This document shows positions 26,401 to 35,359 of a stretch of 64,000 nucleotides of DNA, piece by piece (positions within the stretch are counted from its first letter, which is position 1; every line of letters begins with the position of its first letter). The translations under genes and the position numbers were made by a program. Source of the stretch: an uncultured SAR116 cluster alpha proteobacterium. GTDB lineage: Bacteria > Pseudomonadota > Alphaproteobacteria > Puniceispirillales > Marisalimonadaceae. The stretch covers positions 159,712-223,711 of the forward strand of contig CACOAO010000001.1 in NCBI GenBank assembly GCA_902625215.1, written 5' to 3'. The notes below the pieces were generated by a model. That model was not told where the DNA came from, ran no database searches, and worked only from the letters and a program-made list of their open reading frames with translations.

Positions 26401-27143
26401 TATATCTTTCTATGTGGTTTGAATTTATTCAAATAACCCATATATTCTTTATTTCTTGGTAATGCATAAGATCCAACCTTACTGGTTTTAATTTTTAATT
26501 TAATTAAACTTTCTGCCAATACTACTGCAGAAGAAACTCCTTCAATGACTGGTAATTTATGTTTTGTTTCTAACTTTTCTGCCAGATCAGCCATGCCAGC
26601 ACATCCTAAAATGATAGCCTCTGCATTATCTTTTTCTATAGTATTTTGAATTCCTTTACTTAATTTATCTAGTTGTTTACCTGAAATATTTTCCAAATCT
26701 AGAACTGGAACGTCAATGGCAGTAACTTTGACACAATTTTCAAAAAGACCATATTTTTTCAAGTTATGAGTTAACGGTCTAATAGATCTGGATAAAGTTG
26801 TTATCACAGTAAAATTACCTGCTACCATAGTTGCAACATGATATGCTGCTTCTCCTATACCTAATACAGGTTTTTCTGTAATAGATCTTACTACCTCCAA
26901 ACCTGTGTCATCAAAACATGCAATAATAAACGCGTCAGCGTCATCGTTCTTTCTTATCTCTTCGACCAGACCAGGAATACAAAAAGCTTCATCATAAAAA
27001 CCTTCAATGCTCTCAGGACCAACATTTGGTTGAACAGAAATAATCTCAGTATCTACATTTGCAAACTTCTTGGCAGTTAAATCTATTTTATGCGTCATTG
27101 CTTTAGTGGTATTAGGATTAATTATACAAATTGTTCTTTTCAA
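26400..27143 (-). CDS. Asp/Glu/hydantoin racemase family protein with both catalytic Cys
   Basis: A two-base racemase fold of 247 residues. ICIINPNTTKAMTHKI at the N-terminus and VLGIGEAAYHVATM are typical of hydantoin and allantoin racemases. Both expected catalytic cysteines are present, in IIACFDDTGLEVV and IILGCAGMADLAEKL. Start is TTG with AAAAAGGA upstream. It is coupled to upp and follows the PotABCD-like permeases on the same strand. Racemising a hydantoin or allantoin is the best guess; the two paralogues (42813, 51124) lack these cysteines. Confidence 0.85.
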   Translation of the reverse strand: MKRTICIINPNTTKAMTHKIDLTAKKFANVDTEIISVQPNVGPESIEGFYDEAFCIPGLVEEIRKNDDADAFIIACFDDTGLEVVRSITEKPVLGIGEAAYHVATMVAGNFTVITTLSRSIRPLTHNLKKYGLFENCVKVTAIDVPVLDLENISGKQLDKLSKGIQNTIEKDNAEAIILGCAGMADLAEKLETKHKLPVIEGVSSAVVLAESLIKLKIKTSKVGSYALPRNKEYMGYLNKFKPHRKI

Positions 27144-27148
27144 AATAA

Positions 27149-28018
27149 TTATCCTTTTTTTCTTTTAAGCCAAATATAACAAGCTATGGAAATTCCAATT
27201 ACGCTAAAAGATACGAAGGTGGTGACCGTGCCTAGCGCGTATATTACAGGAGTTGTAACTGTTGTAGTAAGTCCTTTTAACTCTAGTGGTAGCGTGTTAC
27301 CAGCTCCCATAACTTGAGATGATCTTGCTAACTCATCATATGATAATGTAAATCCAAACAACGCAATTCCGATTATGCTGGGAGCAATAAGTGGAAAAAC
27401 AACTTCTTTAAAAGTTTTCCAGGGAGTTGCTCCAAGGTCTCTAGCTGCTTCCTCATAAGATTTGTCAAATCGATTGAAAACCGCAAACATAATTAATAAT
27501 CCAAAAGGAAGAGTCCATGTCAATTGTGCGCCCAATCCACTTGAAAACATTCCTAAAGTAGTTTGAAAAAATTCATTAATATAATTTATATCAAAAGTCG
27601 AACCAAGCCATTTAGTAAAATCATCAAGCAATTTAAATTGAAGAGCAACCCCAAGTGACAATACTATCGAAGGTACAATTAAGCTTGCTACTGTTGCAAA
27701 GAAAAGCGTATCAGATCCCCAAAATTTTTTTCTAAATGCCAGGCCTGCACTAACAGATAAAAGAACTGTTAAAACCATGACTATTACACCTAAAATTATT
27801 GATCTTTTAAATGCTGAACCAATATCTACAACAGACCCACCTCGCCATAATTCTTCAAACCAATATGTTGAAAGTCCATTAAGAGGGAAGGTTAAACCTC
27901 CATTAGGTCCCTGAAAACTTAAAAGAACGATTGTGAATGTTGGACCATATAGAAATAAAACAAATAAACAAAAAAAGAAAACACAAACATAATAAGTTTT
28001 ATTTTTTTTATTCAACAT
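27149..28018 (-). CDS. ABC transporter permease, PotC-like
   Basis: The second inner-membrane subunit of a spermidine/putrescine-type importer, about 289 residues with six membrane segments. The EAA loop is EEAARDLGATPWKTFKEVVFPLIAPSIIGIALFGF. The track start is TTG 28042 inside the PotB-like gene; the ATG at 28018 leaves one base after the upstream stop and is preferred. It would pair with the PotB-like permease, the ATPase at 30444 and the binding protein at 28972. Confidence 0.88.
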   Translation of the reverse strand: MLNKKNKTYYVCVFFFCLFVLFLYGPTFTIVLLSFQGPNGGLTFPLNGLSTYWFEELWRGGSVVDIGSAFKRSIILGVIVMVLTVLLSVSAGLAFRKKFWGSDTLFFATVASLIVPSIVLSLGVALQFKLLDDFTKWLGSTFDINYINEFFQTTLGMFSSGLGAQLTWTLPFGLLIMFAVFNRFDKSYEEAARDLGATPWKTFKEVVFPLIAPSIIGIALFGFTLSYDELARSSQVMGAGNTLPLELKGLTTTVTTPVIYALGTVTTFVSFSVIGISIACYIWLKRKKG

Positions 28019-28019
28019 T

Positions 28020-28904
28020 TTAAAGCTCTTTTCGAATATCAATCATTTTAGTCATTATCCATATAATCAAAAGTGTTAATGCTAGTAAAATTACTGCATT
28101 TGCTGCAGCAGCAGGTAATTGAAGATAACTCATTTCTACGTAGATTATTTTACCGATTGAAGGAATTTGTTGTCCACCCATAATACCTATAGTAATAAAA
28201 TCACCCATAACTACTGTAATAACAAAAATAGATCCAATTACGATACCAGGTTTGCATAATGGTACAATGATGTTCCATAATATTTGGACACCATTCGCGC
28301 CATTGTCATAAGCTGCTTCAATAATTGATTTATCAATTCTCATCATAGAATTAAAAATTGGGACTATCATAAATAGCGTATATAAGTGTACAAATGCTAA
28401 AACAATTGAAAAGCCAGAATATAAAAGCCATTCTTGTGGAGCATCAGCCAAACCAGTTGAAAGTAAGAAATCATTTATAAGTCCGTTCCTGCCTAAAAGA
28501 GGTATCCATGAAATCATTCTAATGACATTTGAGGTCCAAAACGGAATTGTACAAAGCAAAAATAATACAATCTGCCAAGTAATTGAACTTACGTAAAAAG
28601 CAAGAAAATAAGCTACAAAAAAACCAATAATTAATGTGAAAAACCAAGTAACAAAACAAAATAAAAAGGTTGATAAATATGTTTTAAAAGTAACACACAA
28701 ATCTTTTTCAAAGTTAAAACAATCTTTGAAAATGTATGAGTAATTTTCAAAAATAAAATCAGGTATTATTGAGTATTCATTATAGTCCCAAAAACTTATG
28801 ATAAAGGTTAAGGCTAATGGGATGAAGAAAAAAAATATAAATATTAAGCTATAAGGTATTGATAATAAACCGACACTAGGTTTTAGCTTCAAGAATTTCA
28901 TCAT
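28020..28904 (-). CDS. ABC transporter permease, PotB-like
   Basis: The first inner-membrane subunit of the same importer, 294 residues. It shows a leading hydrophobic segment, FWTSNVIRMISWIPLLGRNGLINDFLLSTG typical of PotB, and the EAA loop IIEAAYDNGANGVQILWNIIVPLCKPGIV. It starts with two adjacent ATG codons. A 13-bp hairpin separates it from the upstream binding-protein gene. PotB-like permeases serve polyamines but also other cations and amides, so the cargo is open. Confidence 0.88.
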   Translation of the reverse strand: MMKFLKLKPSVGLLSIPYSLIFIFFFFIPLALTFIISFWDYNEYSIIPDFIFENYSYIFKDCFNFEKDLCVTFKTYLSTFLFCFVTWFFTLIIGFFVAYFLAFYVSSITWQIVLFLLCTIPFWTSNVIRMISWIPLLGRNGLINDFLLSTGLADAPQEWLLYSGFSIVLAFVHLYTLFMIVPIFNSMMRIDKSIIEAAYDNGANGVQILWNIIVPLCKPGIVIGSIFVITVVMGDFITIGIMGGQQIPSIGKIIYVEMSYLQLPAAAANAVILLALTLLIIWIMTKMIDIRKEL

Positions 28905-28929
28905 ATTAATATTTAGTTAAGATTTTATA

Positions 28930-28959
28930 AAAATAGGGTAACATTTGTTACCCTATTTT
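28930..28959 (-). terminator. Intercistronic hairpin with short U-run after PotD-like gene
   Basis: AAAATAGGGTAACATTTGTTACCCTATTTT folds into a 13-bp stem with a 4-base loop. In the transcribed (minus) direction it is followed by UUUUUAUAAAA, so partial intrinsic termination after the binding-protein gene is plausible. Its permease gene starts about 25 bases further on. Confidence 0.7.
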
Positions 28960-28971
28960 AAAATTTATTTT

Positions 28972-30243
28972 TTAAGAAGCTATCATCTCATTCCATTTTC
29001 TTACCATGTATTTATTTTCATCCATGGTAGCATTCCAGCATGCAACAGCTCCCATTCTTGCTTCGTATGAGCCACCATCTCTAACTTCACCTTTTGAAGC
29101 TAGTTTCTTACCTTCTGGACTCATAATGTCGGCAGTAGCAGGTTTACCCATCATCCAATAATCCCACTCATATGCTTCCATATATTTCTTTGCTGTAGGG
29201 ATAACTGCAGAGTAATAGCCTTGACGGTTTAAGTATGCACCGACCCAACCAGATAAATACCAATTAATAAATTCATAACAGATATCTGCCTGTCTTCCCT
29301 TTGTTGTAGCAGGTAATCCAAAACCTGCTGCCCAAGCTCTGTAGCCTTCTTTAAGAGGCTGATACACACATGGTATGCCTTTAGTTCTAACAGCTGTGAT
29401 TGCTGGTGACCACATTGATTGAATAACAACTTCACCGGAAGCCATTAAGTTAACACTTTCATTAAAGTCACTCCAGAAAGCTCTGAATTGGCCAGATTTT
29501 TTAGCTTCTGTGAAAATTTTCATTGTTAAATCAATTTCTTCTTTTGTCATATTCCCTTTATCTGGGTACTTATACTCACCCATAGCTTCAACCACCATCG
29601 CTGCATCCATAATGCCAATTGATGGTATATTCAATATAGAAGCTTTTCCTTTAAATTCGGGGTTTAATAGCTCTGCCCAGGAACTGATAGGTCTCTTAAT
29701 TAGATCAGGTCGAATACCAAGAGTGTCAGCGTTATATACTGTAGGAATTAGCGTGACATATTGTGTAGGTTCTGATGCAAATTCTTTTGATTTAGCACCT
29801 TTAAGATACATAACTTTTTTAGGAGCTGTTCCTTGATCACCAATTTTTTTACCTGCCACTTCTCCTTTTGTAAATGCAGAAGTAACGTTATCCCATTCTT
29901 TAATTCTCTTTGTATCCATACCGAGTAAATTTCCAGAAGGAACTAGTTTAGGCATACTAAAGTATTCAGAATCAACAATGTCAAAGCTATTGGGTTGTGT
30001 AAAAATTGTTTTAACAACTTCATCAGTAGTTTTAACAATAAACTTTACCTTGATACCTGTATCATCGAACAATTTTTTTTGTACTGCGTCGCCCATATTA
30101 ACAGCTGTGCCTAAATATCTTATTACAGGAGCATCTGCAGCGTGAATGGCTGGAAAACCTTTTAACAATCCTGCACCAGCAACCGCACCTAATGCTGCAG
30201 TGGATGTTTTAAGCATTTTTCTTCTTGTTAAATTTTTATTCAT
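28972..30243 (-). CDS. PotD-like extracellular solute-binding protein with Tat-type signal
   Basis: The binding subunit of the PotABCD-like importer, about 423 residues. The start at 30243 is fixed by GGAGG five bases upstream; the track start at 30279 is earlier. The N-terminus NLTRRKMLKTSTAALGAVAGAGLLKGFPAIHA has a twin-arginine motif, a hydrophobic core and an AxA cleavage site. KVKFIVKTTDEVVKTIF, LPATTKGRQADICYEFINWYLSG and WNEMIAS fit the spermidine/putrescine-binding family. Because the importer lies next to the xanthine dehydrogenase operon, a purine derivative or ureide is a possible cargo. Confidence 0.87.
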   Translation of the reverse strand: MNKNLTRRKMLKTSTAALGAVAGAGLLKGFPAIHAADAPVIRYLGTAVNMGDAVQKKLFDDTGIKVKFIVKTTDEVVKTIFTQPNSFDIVDSEYFSMPKLVPSGNLLGMDTKRIKEWDNVTSAFTKGEVAGKKIGDQGTAPKKVMYLKGAKSKEFASEPTQYVTLIPTVYNADTLGIRPDLIKRPISSWAELLNPEFKGKASILNIPSIGIMDAAMVVEAMGEYKYPDKGNMTKEEIDLTMKIFTEAKKSGQFRAFWSDFNESVNLMASGEVVIQSMWSPAITAVRTKGIPCVYQPLKEGYRAWAAGFGLPATTKGRQADICYEFINWYLSGWVGAYLNRQGYYSAVIPTAKKYMEAYEWDYWMMGKPATADIMSPEGKKLASKGEVRDGGSYEARMGAVACWNATMDENKYMVRKWNEMIAS

Positions 30244-30443
30244 TTCAACCTCCAAATATATTAATGTTGAAATGAACAATTATTTTTATGCCATTATTAA
30301 TCAATGCGAATATCTGAGCTTATCTGCATTAGTTTAGCTGTGCATATATTTTAAGCAATTATGCAAAGATTTTGAAAATTGATTAAAGTCTAGACAAAAA
30401 TAAATTATGTATAGGGTATACATTTACATTAAGGTACATAAAA

Positions 30444-31430
30444 TTGAATAAACCAGAAAATTTAGAATTTGCAATTCTTACAAAAAAATACAATGAAACT
30501 ATAGCAGTAGACAAAATTAATCTTAAAATACCAGCTGGGACGTACTGTTGCTTACTTGGTCCATCAGGTTGTGGTAAAACTTCAACTTTAAGAATGACAG
30601 CTGGTCATGAAGATATTTCTGGTGGTGACATCTTATTAGGCTCAAACATTATTAATGATTTACCCCCAGCAAAAAGAGGTACAGCAATGATGTTTCAAAA
30701 TTATGCTTTATTTCCACATTTATCTTGTCTAGATAATGTCGGTTTTGCCCTCAAAATGAAAGGTGTTAAGAAAATTGAAAGAACAAACAAATCACTAGAA
30801 ATGCTAAAGTTAGTTCAGATGGATAATTTTGCTGATCGGTTTCCTGATCAACTTTCTGGTGGGCAACAACAAAGGGTAGCTTTGGCAAGAGCTCTTATCA
30901 CTAATCCTTCTATTTTACTTTTAGATGAACCCTTATCAGCTTTAGATCCGTTCTTGAGAATAAAAATGAGGAGCGAACTTAAGACATTACAAAAAAAATT
31001 GGGAATTTCGTTTATTCATGTGACACATTCTCAAGACGAAGCAATGGCATTAGCAGACATGATTGTTGTTATGAATAAGGGTAAAATTGAGCAAGTAGGA
31101 GACCCGTATGAGGTTTTTAATAATCCAAAAAATAAATTCATTGCAAATTTTGTAGGTGGTCACAATGTTATATCAAAAAATAATAAATATTATTCTATCA
31201 GGATGGATCATATAAACGTAGCATTTGATAAAAAAAATAAAAACACATATTCTATGAAAGTTAATGAAATAGAATTTCAAGGACAAATAGTTAAAATAAC
31301 AGGTACAACAAAAGATTTTGGACAATTAAGCGTGTCACTAGCTGACGATATTTTTTTAAAGAATAAACTTAATATTAATGACGAAATTCTAATAAATTGG
31401 GACAGAACTAAAGAGAATTCATTACAATAA
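30444..31430 (+). CDS. ABC importer ATPase, PotA-like
   Basis: The ATPase of the importer, encoded divergently from its binding protein. Walker A is GPSGCGKTS (about 38-46), signature LSGGQQQRVALARAL (about 133-147) and Walker B LLLDEPLSALD. The C-terminal regulatory domain is short: the protein has 328 residues against about 370 for typical PotA. The start is TTG in an AT-rich context. It is the only ATPase gene next to these permeases, so a shared complex is likely despite the opposite strand. Confidence 0.9.
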   Translation: MNKPENLEFAILTKKYNETIAVDKINLKIPAGTYCCLLGPSGCGKTSTLRMTAGHEDISGGDILLGSNIINDLPPAKRGTAMMFQNYALFPHLSCLDNVGFALKMKGVKKIERTNKSLEMLKLVQMDNFADRFPDQLSGGQQQRVALARALITNPSILLLDEPLSALDPFLRIKMRSELKTLQKKLGISFIHVTHSQDEAMALADMIVVMNKGKIEQVGDPYEVFNNPKNKFIANFVGGHNVISKNNKYYSIRMDHINVAFDKKNKNTYSMKVNEIEFQGQIVKITGTTKDFGQLSVSLADDIFLKNKLNINDEILINWDRTKENSLQ

Positions 31431-31445
31431 TTCAGCTATCTTTGA

Positions 31446-31475
31446 TTGATTTTTTTAAATTTAGGCAGTTATAAT
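31446..31475 (+). promoter_or_regulatory. Sigma70-like promoter for the xanthine dehydrogenase operon
   Basis: TTGATT (31446-31451) and TATAAT (31470-31475) are separated by 18 bases in the 79-base gap before xdhA. The spacing and the perfect -10 make this the clearest two-box promoter in the window. Read-through from the upstream ATPase gene is also possible. Confidence 0.45.
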
Positions 31476-31509
31476 GCTTAAATGTATTTTGTATGCGAGG
31501 TAAAGGTCT

Positions 31510-32913
31510 TTGGCTGACTTAAAAGACACAATTTTACTTAATAGTAAAAAAATAGAAGTAAAAAATGTTCAACATGATATCACACTTTTGGATTGGTTAA
31601 GAAATTACCGAAAAATAACTGGAACTAAGGAAGGTTGTGCAGAAGGTGATTGTGGCGCCTGTTCAGTAATAATAAATGATGATGGAAGTGACAACTCTAG
31701 ACCAATAAATTCATGTTTAGTAAGATTAGGTCAGGTAATAGGAAGTAGTGTAACTACAATTGAAGGCCTAGGTAGTGACAAAAATCCACACCCTTTGCAA
31801 ATTGCTTTTACAAACGAACATGCTTCACAATGTGGGTACTGTACTCCAGGTTTCATAATGTCAGGCATTAGCCTACTAAGTTCTAATAAAAAAATAACAG
31901 ATGATACAATAAATGACGCCATATCAGGCAATTTATGTAGGTGTACAGGTTACTCTCCTATAGTAAAAGCTATAAAATCTTTAGCTAATAATAGAATTTC
32001 ACAAACTAACAATCAATCCATTAAGAAAAACAAAAAAATAAGTCTTGGAAATGTAACTTATTTTAAACCGTCTAATTTAAAAGAACTAAAAACCTATCTC
32101 ACAAAAACAAAGAATTTTCAATTTCTAGCAGGCGGAACGGACTTAAATCTTCAAAGACCAATAATAAATCAAAAAGAAGATAAAATTATATGTTTAGATG
32201 CAATTAAAGAGTTAAATTCTATAAAGCATTTTAAAGAAAAAATAGTACTTGGAGGTGCAGTTACAATTGAGAGTTTCCTTGAAGCTATTAGATTGAAAAT
32301 GCCGGAACTTGTTGAAATTCTTCAAAGGTTTGGATCACCTCAAATTAGAAACCAAGGAACAATTGGAGGAAATTTATGTACATCTAGTCCAATTGGAGAT
32401 ATTGCACCAGTATTATTAGTTTTAAATTCAAACTTAAACGTGTTTGGACGAAATGGTTACAAAAAAATTAATGTAAAAAATTTTTTCAAAGGTTATAGAA
32501 AGAATGTCCTAAAAAAAGATGAAATAATTTCATCTATTGAAATACCTTATCCAGACAAAAAAAATAAAATTTTTTCTTGGAAACTCTCAAAACGATATGA
32601 TCAGGATATATCAACTGTTTCACTTGCTATAAATATACAAATCCAAAACAATATAATAAAAGAATTACATATAGCAGCCGGGGGTGTGGCAGCAACACCA
32701 AAGATGTTAGATAAGTTAAGTAAACGTATGCTTGAAAAAAATTTAGACGATGCGATTGAATTTGCAATTCATAATTTAGAAAAACATATTCAACCAATTT
32801 CTGATTTAAGAGGGACTAGCTATTATAGATTAGAAGCAATAAAAGGACTATTTAGAAGATTACAAATTTGTTTAAATCAAGATAAAAAAAGTTTATCAAT
32901 AATGGAATTATAA
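31510..32913 (+). CDS. xdhA: Xanthine dehydrogenase small subunit (2Fe-2S and FAD domains)
   Basis: Carries electrons from the molybdenum subunit to NAD through two 2Fe-2S clusters and FAD. Cysteine motifs CAEGDCGACSV (43-53), CGYCTPG (108-114) and CRCTGY (143-148) bind the clusters. The FAD domain starts near residue 180, with FLAGGTDLNLQRP and RNQGTIGGNLCTSSPIGD. The 467-residue fused 2Fe-2S/FAD layout is the XdhA type. The start is TTG with GAGGTAAAGGT upstream. It is 2 bases before xdhB. No xdhC maturation gene is present in the window. Confidence 0.93.
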   Translation: MADLKDTILLNSKKIEVKNVQHDITLLDWLRNYRKITGTKEGCAEGDCGACSVIINDDGSDNSRPINSCLVRLGQVIGSSVTTIEGLGSDKNPHPLQIAFTNEHASQCGYCTPGFIMSGISLLSSNKKITDDTINDAISGNLCRCTGYSPIVKAIKSLANNRISQTNNQSIKKNKKISLGNVTYFKPSNLKELKTYLTKTKNFQFLAGGTDLNLQRPIINQKEDKIICLDAIKELNSIKHFKEKIVLGGAVTIESFLEAIRLKMPELVEILQRFGSPQIRNQGTIGGNLCTSSPIGDIAPVLLVLNSNLNVFGRNGYKKINVKNFFKGYRKNVLKKDEIISSIEIPYPDKKNKIFSWKLSKRYDQDISTVSLAINIQIQNNIIKELHIAAGGVAATPKMLDKLSKRMLEKNLDDAIEFAIHNLEKHIQPISDLRGTSYYRLEAIKGLFRRLQICLNQDKKSLSIMEL

Positions 32914-32915
32914 AA

Positions 32916-35207
32916 ATGAATAATTTAAATAAAATTCCAATCCATGATTCCTCTTTAAGGCATTCCACTGGTCAGGCAATTTATATAGATGATATGCCAG
33001 AACAAGAAAATTTATTGCATGGAGCACCCGTATTATCAAAAGATGCATGTGGAAAAATAATAAAAATTAATTCTGACAAACTTCAGGATCTTCCTTTTTT
33101 TACAAAAATAATTACGGCTGAAGATATTCCAGGTAAGAATGAAATTGGTCCTATTAAGAATGGTGAACCTATTTTAGCAGATAAATTTTATTCATATTTA
33201 GGTCAACCAATTGCAATTGTTTTGGCTGAAACACATCAAGAAGCTATTTACGCAAGTAGCTTAGTTGAAATAGAAACTGAATTCACAACCAAGCCAATTC
33301 TTAATTTAGATGATGCTTATCAACAAAAATCTTTTTTAGAAGATCCAATGGTTTTAGAAAAAGGTAATATTGAAAACAATATGTCAAAATCAGATTATAA
33401 ATTATCTGGTGATTTTGAAATGGGTGGTCAAGATCATTTTTATTTAGAAACTCATGTTGCTATGACTTTTCCTGGTGAGAATAATGAATATGTTGTGTGG
33501 TCAAGCACTCAACATCCTACAGAGGTTCAACATGGTGTAGGAAATGTCCTAAATATACCGTCAGCAAAAATTGACAGTAAAGTAAGAAGGTTAGGAGGTG
33601 GATTTGGTGGGAAAGAGAGCCAAGCAACTATTTTTGCTGCAATGTCTGCTTTAGGTGCTTATAAAACACAAAAGCCTGTAAAAATTCGTCTTAACAGACA
33701 TACTGATATGACTGCATCAGGGAAAAGACATGACTTTAAAGTATACTACACTGCGGGTTTTACGGCTGCTGGTAAAATATTGGCATTAGATATAAAACTT
33801 TTAAGTAATGGTGGTAATGTTTTAGATCTATCAGGACCTGTAATGACAAGAGCCCTAACTCATCTTGATAATTGTTACTCTATAAAATCACTTAAAGCTG
33901 TTGGTTATGTTTGTAAAACTAATACTGTCTCCAATACAGCTTTTAGAGGTTTTGGTGGACCACAAGGGATGTTAGCCATTGAAAATATACTATTTTCGGT
34001 TAGTCAATATTTAAATAAGTCAATTGATGAAATTCGGAAAATTAATTATTACTCAAGATTAAACGGTCTCAAAACACCTTACGGTCAAATTGTTAAAAAT
34101 CCCAGAATTGATAGGGTTTTAAAAGAAATATATAAGCTGAGTAACTATGAGAACAGAATCAAAAATATTAAAGAATTTAACTTAAATCAAAAAAATAATA
34201 ATTTACCTTTCAGAAAAGGTATTGCTCTAATGCCTGCAAAATTTGGTATTTCATTTAATAAACCAACCTTAAATCAAGGTGGTGCGCTTGTACATGTTTA
34301 TGCAGACGGATCAATAAGATTAAATCATGGCGGGACTGAGATGGGACAGGGATTGTTCATTAAAGTTGCCCAAGTCGTAGCTGAATGTTTTAAAGTACCT
34401 GTTGAACAAATTCATATTACTTCAACTAATACTGCAGAAGTACCAAACACTTCTGCTACAGCTGCCTCCTCTGGCTCTGATCTAAATGGAATGGCTGCAT
34501 GGAATGCTTCAAATGTTATTAAAAATAGAATGATTGATCATGCCTCAAAATTATTTAAGAAAAATAAAGAAGAAATTATCCTTTATGATGGTAGAATAAT
34601 ATGTGGTAACAAAAGTTTATCTTTTTCAGAGTTGGCTTTTTCCTGTTGGGAAAATCGTATTTCTCTTTCATCAACTGGTTACTACAAAACTCCAAAAATT
34701 TATTGGGATCAGGGTAAGTTAAAAGGTCATCCTTACTTTTATTTCACTTGGGGGGCTGCAATTTCTGAGGCTTTATTAGATATCAATACTGGTGAGAGCA
34801 GGATCTTAAGGGCTGACATTGTTCAAGATTGTGGCAATTCTTTGAATGAAAGCATTGATATTGGCCAGATTGAAGGTGGATTTGTTCAAGGTCTTGGATG
34901 GTTAACATGTGAGGAGTTATGTTTTTCCGAAGAAGGAAAATTATTAACAACTGGTCCATCTACATATAAATTACCTGGAAGTAGAGATATTCCTAGGGTT
35001 TTTAACGTGAAATTATTAGAAAAGGCTGATAACGAAGAGAAAACAATCTTTAGATCAAAAGCTGTTGGTGAACCTCCTATACTACTTGCAATTTCTCATT
35101 TTTTAGCTCTCAAAGAAGCAATAAAATCTTCTTCAGAATTGTCAAAGCCTGAGCTACTTAATTCTCCAGCAACACCCTCTGAGATTTTAAGAGTGTTGAA
35201 GGCTTGA
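32916..35207 (+). CDS. xdhB: Xanthine dehydrogenase molybdopterin subunit
   Basis: Hydroxylates hypoxanthine and xanthine to urate at a molybdopterin centre. GGGFGGKES carries the Glu and NTAFRGFGGPQG the Arg that distinguish xanthine dehydrogenases from aldehyde oxidases (bovine Glu802 and Arg880, aligned by eye). KAVGEPPILLA holds the general-base Glu (bovine Glu1261), and WSSTQHPTE the Mo-site Gln. GGTEMGQGLFIKVAQV and ATAASSGSDLNG are cofactor contacts. At 763 residues it is full length and forms an operon with xdhA. Confidence 0.94.
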   Translation: MNNLNKIPIHDSSLRHSTGQAIYIDDMPEQENLLHGAPVLSKDACGKIIKINSDKLQDLPFFTKIITAEDIPGKNEIGPIKNGEPILADKFYSYLGQPIAIVLAETHQEAIYASSLVEIETEFTTKPILNLDDAYQQKSFLEDPMVLEKGNIENNMSKSDYKLSGDFEMGGQDHFYLETHVAMTFPGENNEYVVWSSTQHPTEVQHGVGNVLNIPSAKIDSKVRRLGGGFGGKESQATIFAAMSALGAYKTQKPVKIRLNRHTDMTASGKRHDFKVYYTAGFTAAGKILALDIKLLSNGGNVLDLSGPVMTRALTHLDNCYSIKSLKAVGYVCKTNTVSNTAFRGFGGPQGMLAIENILFSVSQYLNKSIDEIRKINYYSRLNGLKTPYGQIVKNPRIDRVLKEIYKLSNYENRIKNIKEFNLNQKNNNLPFRKGIALMPAKFGISFNKPTLNQGGALVHVYADGSIRLNHGGTEMGQGLFIKVAQVVAECFKVPVEQIHITSTNTAEVPNTSATAASSGSDLNGMAAWNASNVIKNRMIDHASKLFKKNKEEIILYDGRIICGNKSLSFSELAFSCWENRISLSSTGYYKTPKIYWDQGKLKGHPYFYFTWGAAISEALLDINTGESRILRADIVQDCGNSLNESIDIGQIEGGFVQGLGWLTCEELCFSEEGKLLTTGPSTYKLPGSRDIPRVFNVKLLEKADNEEKTIFRSKAVGEPPILLAISHFLALKEAIKSSSELSKPELLNSPATPSEILRVLKA

Positions 35208-35359
35208 TAAGTATTACATTTTGTTTCTTATTAACTGCTTTTTAATTTCAGATCTAAATTTAAAGTTTCTATAAGAAAAATAAATATTGATTTTAAAGTT
35301 CATTAAATATTGTTACATTACAACGCCTAATTTGAGCATGGATTTTTTATTGAGTTAAA

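Noticed and set aside
31431-31509. Purine riboswitch before xdhA
   Set aside because: The spacer is only 79 bases, and no three-way junction with the conserved purine-aptamer core could be recognised. The gaps before the deaminase and the nucleoside ABC operon also showed none.
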